From contig JAKBCI010000124.1 in NCBI GenBank assembly GCA_021807965.1, forward strand, positions 1 to 5,761: a stretch of DNA of 5,761 nt. The letters run 5' to 3'. A program made the translations under genes and the position numbers. Shown here piece after piece: positions 1 to 5,481 of the stretch. Each line of letters starts with the position of its first letter. Within the stretch, counting starts at the first letter, position 1. Under the pieces are notes generated by a model. That model saw only the letters and a list, made by a program, of their open reading frames with translations. It was not told the origin of the DNA and made no database searches. This stretch comes from Actinomycetes bacterium. Lineage in GTDB: Bacteria; Actinomycetota; Acidimicrobiia; Acidimicrobiales; RAAP-2.

Positions 1-1025
1 ACCTCAAAGGGTACGTCGTAGAGCCACGATGGATCCTGACCGTCGGCAACGTTCGCGTTGATCGCGATCCAAAGCGGTGCGTCGCCGACCACGTCGGCGA
101 GGGTGGCCGCGAACCCCGCCGGATTCTTCGCCAGCAGTAAACGCACTACCTGGTCGCCAACTCGCCGAATGGCGTAGCGACCGGCTACGTCGCGCACCGT
201 GGCCAGGCGAGCCGCCGCGTCTCGTGGCGCTACGCCGAGCGCGCGGAGAGCACTCAGTGCGAGCAAGGCGTTACCCCGGTTGAACGATCCCGGCAACGAA
301 AGTGCGAGCGGTAGCGCTTCGCCGTTGACGACAACGTCAGAACCGGTGAGGTATGACGAGGCCACGGGTTGGCGAAATCCGCATTCGCACCACCACGCCT
401 CGGCGTCGTGTCGTATCGGCGCGGTGCAGCGCGGACACGACTGCGTGTCCGCGATCCACGTCGATGGCACTGCGCACCACACGACGTTCGCCACTCCCGA
501 CGCCGCGTGCACCACGAGCGGGTCGCGTGCATTCGCAACGACCGTCGACGTTGGCGGCGCACCTTCCAGTGCCTTGCGCCAACGCTCAGCCAGTTGGCGA
601 ACCTCGCTGGAACGGTCGAGCTGGTCTCTCGACAGGTTCAACAGCACAGTCACCACTGGTCGAAGGGCAGTGACGACGGTGCCCAGCCATGCTTCATCGC
701 ACTCGAGCACCACGCGCGGTTCGCCACTGCGCACCAGTGCGGCCACGTGACCTGCCGGCATGTTCGAGCCAGTTTGATTGGTGGCCACCTGACCACCCCA
801 TCCGGCGACGATCAGCGCAGTCGTCGTCGTCTTCCCATTGGTGCCGCTGACGACGGCGACCGTCCGGCCCACAGCGAGCTTGGCGAGAAGGTCGTGGTCG
901 ATCGCCAACCCGATCGAGCCCCCAACCACCGTGCCGGCCCCGCGACCCGCACGGCGTGACAGCCAGTTCCCGACTCGAACACCGGTGATCGCCAACCACG
1001 TTCGCGCACCGCGCCGACTCGTCAT
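1..1025 (-). CDS. murT: MurT, lipid II isoglutaminyl synthase Mur-ligase subunit (3' end off the window)
   Basis: MurT binds lipid II and ATP and, with the glutaminase GatD, amidates the alpha-carboxylate of D-Glu in the peptidoglycan stem peptide, on the cytoplasmic side. The visible 341 residues show the family in order: an SRRAGRGAGT segment (23-32), the P-loop GTNGKTTT (61-68), the Mur-ligase acidic segment LECDEAWL (107-114), NLSRDQLDR (130-138), a Cys-rich zinc-ribbon insertion (C197, C200, C213, C215), FNRGNALLAL (248-257), GRYAIR (282-287), and the start of the MurT C-terminal (DUF1727-type) domain with LLLAKNPAGF (296-305) and DGQDPSWLYDVPFE (328-341). That last segment is where the family carries the Asp that completes GatD's catalytic triad; I cannot say which Asp it is. 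Roughly the last 70-100 residues are missing at the edge. The ATG is constrained by an in-frame TAG at 1035-1037; only a GTG directly before it (1026-1028) competes. The second cysteine pair is C-x-C, where C-x2-C is more usual. gatD is expected beyond the left edge. Confidence 0.93.
   Translation of the reverse strand, partial: MTSRRGARTWLAITGVRVGNWLSRRAGRGAGTVVGGSIGLAIDHDLLAKLAVGRTVAVVSGTNGKTTTTALIVAGWGGQVATNQTGSNMPAGHVAALVRSGEPRVVLECDEAWLGTVVTALRPVVTVLLNLSRDQLDRSSEVRQLAERWRKALEGAPPTSTVVANARDPLVVHAASGVANVVWCAVPSTWIADTQSCPRCTAPIRHDAEAWWCECGFRQPVASSYLTGSDVVVNGEALPLALSLPGSFNRGNALLALSALRALGVAPRDAAARLATVRDVAGRYAIRRVGDQVVRLLLAKNPAGFAATLADVVGDAPLWIAINANVADGQDPSWLYDVPFE
430..453. repeat. Perfect 10-bp inverted repeat inside murT
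   Basis: CGCGGACACG (430-439) and CGTGTCCGCG (444-453) pair exactly around the 4-nt loop ACTG. It lies in the codons for residues ADTQSCPR at the start of the MurT zinc ribbon. It could be a coincidence of a GC-rich coding region, or a hairpin in the murT mRNA; no function is shown. Confidence 0.4.
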
Positions 1026-1031
1026 CACCTC
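1026..1031 (-). promoter_or_regulatory. Shine-Dalgarno-like GAGGTG abutting the murT start
   Basis: On the minus strand the bases read GAGGTG directly before ATG. The GAGG core ends only 2 nt from the ATG, much closer than the usual 5-9 nt. A GTG in the same frame lies inside the motif and is an alternative start. An in-frame TAG just upstream (1035-1037) rules out a longer protein. Either the site works poorly, or translation depends on other leader features. Confidence 0.45.
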
Positions 1032-1051
1032 ACGCTAACAACCCAGAAAAG

Positions 1052-1089
1052 GCAAAAGGACCAACCGGGGGGGTGGTTGGTCCTTTTGC
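1052..1089. terminator. Perfect 15-bp terminator-like hairpin in the murT-lysR divergent region
   Basis: GCAAAAGGACCAACC (1052-1066) pairs perfectly with GGTTGGTCCTTTTGC (1075-1089) around an 8-nt loop of seven G and one T. The A4-GC stem-T4 layout is that of a bidirectional intrinsic terminator. Read on minus, toward murT, a second T4 (1047-1050) follows. The hairpin ends 27 nt before the murT ATG and lies between two divergent gene starts, so there is no upstream gene for it to terminate. On minus it would sit in the murT leader as a possible attenuator; on plus it would block read-through from murT antisense transcription toward lysR. Confidence 0.7.
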
Positions 1090-1138
1090 AAAACCTCGCC
1101 TACTTCGAGGGGGGATTCGTTGTAAGCAGGCTGAAACC

Positions 1139-1167
1139 AGTATGCCGCATCGGGATGTATTCATCAA
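1139..1167 (-). promoter_or_regulatory. Candidate sigma-70-type promoter for murT
   Basis: On the minus strand TTGATG (1162-1167) and CATACT (1139-1144) are separated by exactly 17 bp; each matches 4 of 6 consensus positions. Transcription would start near 1132 and give a leader of about 107 nt containing the 1052-1089 hairpin. The match is moderate and was picked by eye, so other promoters are possible. Confidence 0.4.
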
Positions 1168-1170
1168 CAC

Positions 1171-1201
1171 GATATAGCCGATACCTACTATCTCTATAAT
1201 C
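1171..1201. promoter_or_regulatory. Imperfect nested dyad over the lysR promoter, possible regulator operator
   Basis: Inner arms GATA (1180-1183) and TATC (1189-1192) flank CCTAC. Outer arms GATATAG (1171-1177) and CTATAATC (1194-1201) are complementary if one base is bulged. The dyad covers the lysR -10 and ends 4 bp from the -35 of the candidate murT promoter. The motif CGATA occurs three times nearby (1170, 1179, 1201). LysR-family proteins often repress their own promoter, so an operator is plausible here. It does not fit a clean T-N11-A box at the dyad centre. Confidence 0.35.
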
Positions 1202-1206
1202 GATAC
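1195..1206 (+). promoter_or_regulatory. -10 TATAAT of a leaderless lysR promoter
   Basis: A perfect TATAAT (1195-1200) is followed by 6 bp and then the ATG at 1207, which places the predicted transcription start on or next to the A of the start codon. No Shine-Dalgarno sequence precedes the ATG. Both facts point to a leaderless mRNA, which is common in Actinomycetota. The -35 region (about 1172-1177, ATATAG) is poor, as often seen in such promoters or where an activator helps. Confidence 0.65.
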
Positions 1207-2115
1207 ATGGAAATACGCCAACTTGAGGCGCTGGTGGGCATCGCCGACCACGGTACGTTTTCGAGTGCCGCCGACGCGCTTGGCACCGTTCAGTCCAACA
1301 TTTCGAATCGAATCGCCCGACTCGAAACAGAACTAGGAACCGAACTAGTTGACCGCGCCACGGGCTCGCTCACGGAGTCCGGAACCATCGTGTTGCATCG
1401 CGCTCGGCGCATTCTGCTCGAAATGAACGCCGTTGCGGCCGACGTCTCCGAACTCAAGTCCGACATTCGCGGCGACGTGAATCTCGGCATGATTGGTACC
1501 GCAGGCCGTTGGATTGTTCCGCTCGTGCTCGAAGCGCAACGTTCGTCGTTCGCACACATCGCCCTTCGGATCAGCGAGGGCACGAATTCCGCCCTCGAGC
1601 CGCGCGTTGTCAACGGCCAACTCGACCTCGCCGTCCTCGCCTGGCCGATTTTCGCGCCAGAACTACTGGACCACGATCTGTTCAGCGAAGATCTCGTCTT
1701 GATCGTCGCGCGCGATCACCCCTTAGCGAAGCGACGATCGGTGAACTTCACCACTCTGGCGAAGTACGAATTGCTTCTGCCCCTCGTCGGTACGCCCTTA
1801 CGCCGGGAAATCGACGACGCCGCCGCCGCCCAGGGTGTAAGCCTCCGGCCGCTCGTCGAGCTCGATGGGCTCCGAACTATCGCGTCACTGACCTTCGACG
1901 GCTACGGTCCGTCGATCCTGCCCGCGACCATGCTGTCCAAGCACCTTCGCGCCAGCTTCGTGGCGATCCACATCAACGACATCGCTCGCCGACGCGTCAG
2001 CCTCGTCAGTCGACGATTCGGTTTCCCCGCGGCGCCAGTGCGCGCCGTTCACGCACTCCTGCTCGAGGTAGTTCGTACTGCTAGCGCACCAGACGGCGTC
2101 TACATTCCGCACTGA
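1207..2115 (+). CDS. LysR-family transcriptional regulator
   Basis: This is a 302-residue protein, the usual length of the family. Residues 1-60 form the winged helix-turn-helix: MEIRQLEALVGIADHGTFSSAADAL, a recognition helix around VQSNISNRIARLETELG, then LVDRATGSLTESG. A linker helix follows (about 61-88). The periplasmic-binding-protein-like effector domain runs from about 90 to the end, with GDVNLGMIG, the NGQLDLAVLAW segment, LFSEDLVLIVARDHPLA, and SLTFDGYGPSILPATML near its second lobe. The effector is unknown. The ATG is well supported because the -10 sits 6 bp upstream and the HTH begins at once. It is first in a tight five-gene set, and its TGA shares its A with the ATG of the glycosylase gene. 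It also diverges from murT, the classical LysR arrangement, so it could control murT, its own operon, or both. Confidence 0.93.
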   Translation: MEIRQLEALVGIADHGTFSSAADALGTVQSNISNRIARLETELGTELVDRATGSLTESGTIVLHRARRILLEMNAVAADVSELKSDIRGDVNLGMIGTAGRWIVPLVLEAQRSSFAHIALRISEGTNSALEPRVVNGQLDLAVLAWPIFAPELLDHDLFSEDLVLIVARDHPLAKRRSVNFTTLAKYELLLPLVGTPLRREIDDAAAAQGVSLRPLVELDGLRTIASLTFDGYGPSILPATMLSKHLRASFVAIHINDIARRRVSLVSRRFGFPAAPVRAVHALLLEVVRTASAPDGVYIPH

Positions 2116-2747
2116 TGCGTCCAAACCTCGATTGTCAGACGGTCGCCCGACTGATCGTGCAGCGCGATCCAGTCTTTCGGCCGCTCGTGCGCACGCTCGG
2201 CCCGCCTCCTCGTGTGCGTCGGGTTCCGGTCGACGATCGTTTCGCCACCCTCATTCGGTCGATCTCGTTCCAGTTGCTAGCCACGAGCGCGGCCACCACC
2301 ATTCATCGTCGAGTACTCGAGACCCTCGGGGGTCGTCCGAGTCCGGAGTCACTGCTCGCCACCGACGTTGACCTCTTGCGCGGCGCGGGGCTCTCGCGCA
2401 CCAAAGCGCAGGCTATGATCGACCTCGCGCGCCACGTCACCGACGGTCGTATTCGACTCGAGCGCCACGGCCGCATGGACGACGCAGCCGTCATCACCGA
2501 ACTGACCGCCGTTCGTGGCATCGGACCCTGGACCGCGCAGATGTACCTCATGTTCACCCTCGCGCGCGCCGACGTGTGGCCGACCGGCGACTTCGGCGTG
2601 CGTAGTGGGTGGAGCCGCTTGCACGAACTTGACGAGCTCATCAGCGAACGCGGCCTGCGCGAGGCCGGTACGCCCTTCACGGGATTCCGGTCGGCCGTCG
2701 CCCACTACTGCTGGGCGCTCGTCGACGGATCGACCGAGGACCAGTAG
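2115..2747 (+). CDS. DNA-3-methyladenine glycosylase II-like, HhH-GPD (AlkA family)
   Basis: This cytoplasmic base-excision repair enzyme is predicted to flip out and cut alkylated purines from DNA. Its 210 residues match the short AlkA-type proteins that lack E. coli AlkA's N-terminal domain. SISFQLLATSAATTIHRRV (49-67) is the first conserved helix pair. GLSRTKAQAMIDLA (92-105) follows. The helix-hairpin-helix LTAVRGIGPWTAQMYLMF spans 130-147. WPTGDFGVRSG (155-165) carries the catalytic Asp, D159. FRSAVAHYCWAL (191-202) matches the C-terminal helix often written YRSVAAWYLWR. The start ATG overlaps the preceding stop by one base (TGATG) and has no evident Shine-Dalgarno sequence, so translation is probably coupled to the regulator gene. 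A 10-bp gap separates it from the peptidase gene. Exact substrate range cannot be told from sequence. Confidence 0.9.
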   Translation: MRPNLDCQTVARLIVQRDPVFRPLVRTLGPPPRVRRVPVDDRFATLIRSISFQLLATSAATTIHRRVLETLGGRPSPESLLATDVDLLRGAGLSRTKAQAMIDLARHVTDGRIRLERHGRMDDAAVITELTAVRGIGPWTAQMYLMFTLARADVWPTGDFGVRSGWSRLHELDELISERGLREAGTPFTGFRSAVAHYCWALVDGSTEDQ

Positions 2748-2753
2748 CCTCGG
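2734..2753 (+). other. Short GC hairpin across the glycosylase stop codon
   Basis: CCGAGG (2734-2739) and CCTCGG (2748-2753) are perfect complements around an 8-nt loop that contains the TAG stop of the glycosylase gene. The stem includes the only GAGG near the peptidase GTG (2758). Folding would hide that GAGG, or bring it nearer to the start; ribosomes finishing the glycosylase would melt it. There is no T-run, so it is not a classical terminator. Confidence 0.35.
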
Positions 2754-2757
2754 CAGG

Positions 2758-4179
2758 GTGCACTTACTGAACCTCGATGATTTTGAACGCCGCGCGCTCC
2801 CGACGCTGCTCGAGTACGCCACCATCCCCTGTCTGTCGCCATCCTTTGACGAAACCTGGGAAGAGAGCGGCCATCTGAACCGTGCCGCTGACCTCCTGGC
2901 CAGTTGGACGTCGGAAACCGTGCCGTCGGCGACGGTTCACGTACATCGCCTCGACGGTCGCACGCCGCTGTTGACCGCGACGATCGAGGCGACGGCTCCA
3001 AGCGAGGGAACCGTCGTTATCTACGGACACCTAGACAAGCAGCCGCCCCTCGGCGACTGGTCCGACGGACTAGACCCGTTTCGTCCCGTTCGACGAGGCG
3101 ACTGCGTGTACGCGCGCGGCATCGCCGACGACGGCTACTCGACGTTCAGCGCCGCCTTAGCGGTCGCGTCGCTGGTCGAAGCGGACGTCGCGCATCCCCG
3201 CATCGTTATCGTGATCGAAGCCAGCGAGGAGAGCGGCAGCGAAGACTTGGAGGCCTACCTCGACTACCTCGTGGACGAGCTCGGCGACGTGCAACTGCTG
3301 ATCTGCCTTGACTCGGGCGCTCTCAGTTACGACCGGCTTTGGGTCACCACCTCCCTGCGCGGACTCGTCAATGCTGAACTCACGGTGAGTGTTCTCGAAC
3401 GGGGACTCCACAGTGGCAGTGCGAGCGGTGCCGTACCATCGTCCTTTCGCGTGCTGCGTGAGCTCCTCGAACGCATCGAGGATGCCACGAGCGGGGACGT
3501 GCGCCTCGCGCCACTGCACGCCAGCATCCCACCTGAGGTTCGCGGCGCTGCGCAGGCTATCGCCGAGGAGTTTGGCGACGTCGTAGCTGACGAGATGCCG
3601 ATCCTCGACGGCGTGCAACTGATGGGCGACACACCGGCCGAGCGGATCCTGCGCACGACCTGGTACCCAGCGTTGTCCGTGATCGGGCTCGGTGGAGCAC
3701 CAGCCCCGGCGATAGCGGGCAACGTGCTGCGTCCCTACACGTCCGCCGTGCTGTCGATGCGTCTTCCCCCGCCAGTCGATCCTGACGTCGCGTTTGCGGC
3801 GTTGGACGAGGTTCTCGTCACCAACCCACCATCGGGTGCCCACGTGTCGTTACGCGCTACCAACACCGCACAGGGCTGGGTCGCACCCCCGCTTGCGCCG
3901 TGGCTGTCCGCAGCCCTTGATCGCACGTCGAGGGAGCAATTTGGCGCCCCGGTAGGATTCACGGGCGAAGGCGGTTCGATCCCGTTCCTCGCATCCCTCG
4001 GCCGGCGATACCCCGGCGTTCAGTTCGTGGCCACCGGCACCCTAGGACCCGGCTCCAACGCCCACGGCATCGACGAAATGCTTCACCTACCCACCGCGCT
4101 GCGAGTGACCAATGCCGTCGCTACGCTTTTGGAGGCATTTACGCACCGCACGGAGGAACCCCATGAGCCAGCGCGTTGA
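2758..4179 (+). CDS. M20-family metallopeptidase (CNDP/ArgE/DapE-like)
   Basis: This predicted cytoplasmic di-zinc hydrolase probably acts on dipeptides or N-acyl amino acids; substrate unknown. With the GTG start it has 473 residues, typical for the family. Metal and catalytic residues are in place: H91 and D93 (YGHLDKQPP), bridging D124 (RGIADDGY), catalytic E157 and ligand E158 (EASEESGS), D185 (CLDSG) and H436 (GSNAHGIDE). The lid/dimerisation insertion (about 200-370) has RGLHSGSASG with H218, a hallmark of the carnosinase-like branch. GTG 2758 was chosen because family homology begins just after it (LPTLLEYATIPCLSPSFDETW). An ATG in the same frame at 2515 would lie far inside the glycosylase gene and add 81 residues without family character. 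There is no signal peptide. It starts 10 nt after the glycosylase stop, and its last 17 nt overlap the next gene. Confidence 0.92.
   Translation: MHLLNLDDFERRALPTLLEYATIPCLSPSFDETWEESGHLNRAADLLASWTSETVPSATVHVHRLDGRTPLLTATIEATAPSEGTVVIYGHLDKQPPLGDWSDGLDPFRPVRRGDCVYARGIADDGYSTFSAALAVASLVEADVAHPRIVIVIEASEESGSEDLEAYLDYLVDELGDVQLLICLDSGALSYDRLWVTTSLRGLVNAELTVSVLERGLHSGSASGAVPSSFRVLRELLERIEDATSGDVRLAPLHASIPPEVRGAAQAIAEEFGDVVADEMPILDGVQLMGDTPAERILRTTWYPALSVIGLGGAPAPAIAGNVLRPYTSAVLSMRLPPPVDPDVAFAALDEVLVTNPPSGAHVSLRATNTAQGWVAPPLAPWLSAALDRTSREQFGAPVGFTGEGGSIPFLASLGRRYPGVQFVATGTLGPGSNAHGIDEMLHLPTALRVTNAVATLLEAFTHRTEEPHEPAR
4152..4156 (+). promoter_or_regulatory. Shine-Dalgarno GGAGG for the DsbA-fold gene
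   Basis: GGAGG lies inside the peptidase gene, 6 nt before the ATG at 4163. It is the best ribosome-binding site in the window and selects that ATG over the in-frame ATG at 4112, which has no comparable site and would add 17 residues unlike the family. Confidence 0.8.
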
Positions 4180-4765
4180 CCTCTGGGTCGACCCCGCGTG
4201 TCCGTGGGCGTGGATTACGTCGCGCTGGCTGCTCGAAGCGGCGCGGGTACGCGAACTCGATCTCCAGTTTCACGTCATGAGCCTCTCGGTGCTGAACGAG
4301 GGGCGCGATCTTCCCGTCACGTACGTAGAGTTCCTCGCTCGGGCGTGGGCTCCGGTTCGAGTATTGATCGCCGCCGAAGAACGTTTCGGGGGTGACGTCG
4401 TCGAGCCGCTCTACTCGGCGATGGGGCGCCGCCGCCACGTCGAGGGCGTGCACGACGAAGCGCAAGTCATCGCTGACGCCTTGCGCGAGGTAGGACTGCC
4501 GCACGAACTCGCTGAAGCGGCCAACGACTCGACCTACGACGACCGGCTGCGCGAGAGCCACCGGCGGGGCATGGAGCCCGTGGGCGACGACGTCGGCACA
4601 CCGGTCATCCACGTCGGCGACGTCGCATTCTTCGGACCGGTCGTGACGCCGGCGCCCAAGGGGGACGACGCCGGGCGCCTCTTCGATGGGGTAATGGCCG
4701 TGGCTGGCACTCCCGGATTTTACGAACTCAAACGCACGCGAACGAAGGGACCTGACTTCACATGA
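4163..4765 (+). CDS. DsbA-fold mycothiol-dependent nitroreductase/oxidoreductase, Rv2466c family
   Basis: Rv2466c of M. tuberculosis is a cytoplasmic DsbA-fold protein that uses mycothiol as reductant. This 200-residue protein matches what I recall of it along its length: WVDPACPWAWITSRWLLEA (8-26), FHVMSLSVLNEGRDLP (36-51), ARAWAPVRVLIAAE (59-72), VEPLYSAMG (80-88), VGTPVIHV with cis-Pro147 (144-151), AFFGPV (155-160) and FYELKRTRT (186-194). The active site reads CPWA: nucleophile C13 is kept, but the second cysteine, present as CPWC in Rv2466c, is Ala16. The protein has no other cysteine, so a monothiol mechanism with mycothiol is implied. I believe CPWA also occurs in other actinobacterial homologues, but could not check. 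The start follows a good GGAGG and overlaps the peptidase gene by 17 nt; the stop overlaps the next start as ATGA. No signal peptide. Confidence 0.92.
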   Translation: MSQRVDLWVDPACPWAWITSRWLLEAARVRELDLQFHVMSLSVLNEGRDLPVTYVEFLARAWAPVRVLIAAEERFGGDVVEPLYSAMGRRRHVEGVHDEAQVIADALREVGLPHELAEAANDSTYDDRLRESHRRGMEPVGDDVGTPVIHVGDVAFFGPVVTPAPKGDDAGRLFDGVMAVAGTPGFYELKRTRTKGPDFT

Positions 4766-5469
4766 CCGAACGACACGTACTCCAAAACGGAACACCGATT
4801 CAAGTCGTGGGCGACCCAACCTCGTCGCGAGCGGTGATCGTGCTCCAAGAGGCCTTTGGCGTCAACGACCATATTCGCTCGGTGGCCGCACGGTTCGCCG
4901 ACCACGGGTTCCTCGCGGTAATGCCCGAGCTCTTTCATCGCGCGGGATCACCCGAGATTCCCTACGACTCAATGCCTGACGCGATGGCCGCGTTGGGCAC
5001 GCTTTCCCGAGACGGCTTAACCGACGATCTCATGGCCGCGTCGGGCTACCTCCACGAATCTGGATTCCCGAGTAGCGCCACGGGCGTCGTCGGTTACTGC
5101 ATGGGCGGTTCGGTCGCCTTCTTCGCGGCGACCCTCAGCGTGGCCGGTGCGGCAGCCAGTTTCTACGGCGGCGGCGTCGAAACGGGGCGATTTGGGCTTC
5201 CGTCGCTGCTGGAGTTGGCGCCTCACCTGGGCTGCCCCTGGCTCGGCCTCTACGGTGACCTCGACCAGGGCATACCCGTGTCGCAGGTAGAGGCCCTCCG
5301 CGAGGCAACCGCGGACCTACCGGTTGACGCCCAGATCGTGCGCTACCCCGACGCCCAGCACGGCTTTAACTGTGATGGTCGTCCGGCCGTCTACAACGAA
5401 GCCGCCGCGCACGACGCCACCGCGCGAACGTATCGCTTCTTTACCGACCATCTCGTGGCGCGCCACTAA
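4762..5469 (+). CDS. Dienelactone hydrolase-family alpha/beta hydrolase
   Basis: Members hydrolyse dienelactone or related esters and lactones in the cytoplasm; many uncharacterised ones have other substrates. The protein has 235 residues, the usual length. Visible features are LQEAFGVNDHIR (29-39, with Glu30 at the place of the DLH Glu that interacts with the nucleophile), the nucleophile elbow GYCMGG with Cys113, LYGDLDQGIP with Asp168, and AQHGF with His200, giving the Cys-Asp-His triad typical of DLH. The ATG overlaps the stop of the DsbA-fold gene (ATGA), and AAGGGA at 4745-4750 could bind the ribosome. It is last in the operon. No chlorocatechol or ring-cleavage gene is nearby, so a real dienelactone role is not supported. 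Its final codons form one arm of the 5454-5481 hairpin. Confidence 0.93.
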   Translation: MTERHVLQNGTPIQVVGDPTSSRAVIVLQEAFGVNDHIRSVAARFADHGFLAVMPELFHRAGSPEIPYDSMPDAMAALGTLSRDGLTDDLMAASGYLHESGFPSSATGVVGYCMGGSVAFFAATLSVAGAAASFYGGGVETGRFGLPSLLELAPHLGCPWLGLYGDLDQGIPVSQVEALREATADLPVDAQIVRYPDAQHGFNCDGRPAVYNEAAAHDATARTYRFFTDHLVARH

Positions 5470-5481
5470 CTGCGCGCCACG
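5454..5481. terminator. Perfect 10-bp GC hairpin over convergent stop codons, likely bidirectional terminator
   Basis: CGTGGCGCGC (5454-5463) and GCGCGCCACG (5472-5481) are exact complements around the loop CACTAACT. The loop holds both stop codons (TAA on plus, TAG on minus). The position between convergent genes fits a transcription terminator for both. Neither side has a T-run, so it would be a hairpin-only or factor-assisted terminator, as proposed for high-GC actinobacteria. Confidence 0.65.

Larger units (their letters stand above)
1026..1206. other. Divergent murT-lysR intergenic region
   Basis: These 181 bp are the only sizeable non-coding stretch in the window. They hold, from left to right, the murT start context, the 15-bp hairpin, a smaller possible hairpin (CCTCG 1094-1098 with CGAGG 1106-1110), G-runs of 7 (1067-1073) and 6 (1109-1114), the candidate murT promoter, the imperfect dyad and the lysR -10. 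I see no tRNA and no credible small protein gene. The AT-rich right third contrasts with the GC-rich genes on both sides. Confidence 0.75.

Noticed and set aside
60..69. Palindrome GATCGCGATC
   Set aside because: Single copy within murT codons and common in GC-rich DNA; nothing links it to a function.
199..959. Long plus-strand open frames opposite murT
   Set aside because: Their translations are low-complexity Arg/Ser/Ala/Thr-rich, while the minus strand encodes an unbroken MurT with all family motifs.
1026..1206. tRNA, riboswitch or insertion-sequence end in the divergent gap
   Set aside because: No cloverleaf, no recognisable riboswitch core, and the 15-bp inverted repeat has only an 8-nt loop, so it is a hairpin rather than the ends of an element.
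1030..1251. Possible small minus-strand gene across the intergenic region
   Set aside because: It runs through the lysR start, the promoters and the hairpin, has no ribosome-binding site and resembles no family I know.
2515..2757. An 81-residue N-terminal extension of the peptidase from the ATG at 2515
   Set aside because: It lies wholly inside the well-supported glycosylase gene in another frame, is rich in Ser/Arg/Pro without family character, and M20 homology begins right after the GTG at 2758.
4112..4162. Longer start for the DsbA-fold protein at the ATG at 4112
   Set aside because: No good ribosome-binding site, 17 extra basic residues unlike the family, and a clear GGAGG directly before the ATG at 4163.
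4139..4819. Minus-strand open frame of 226 codons opposite the DsbA-fold gene
   Set aside because: It is a GC-bias shadow; the plus-strand gene matches a known family over its full length.
4762..5469. A chlorocatechol degradation role for the DLH-family enzyme
   Set aside because: No ring-cleavage dioxygenase, cycloisomerase or maleylacetate reductase gene is nearby; the family is broad.
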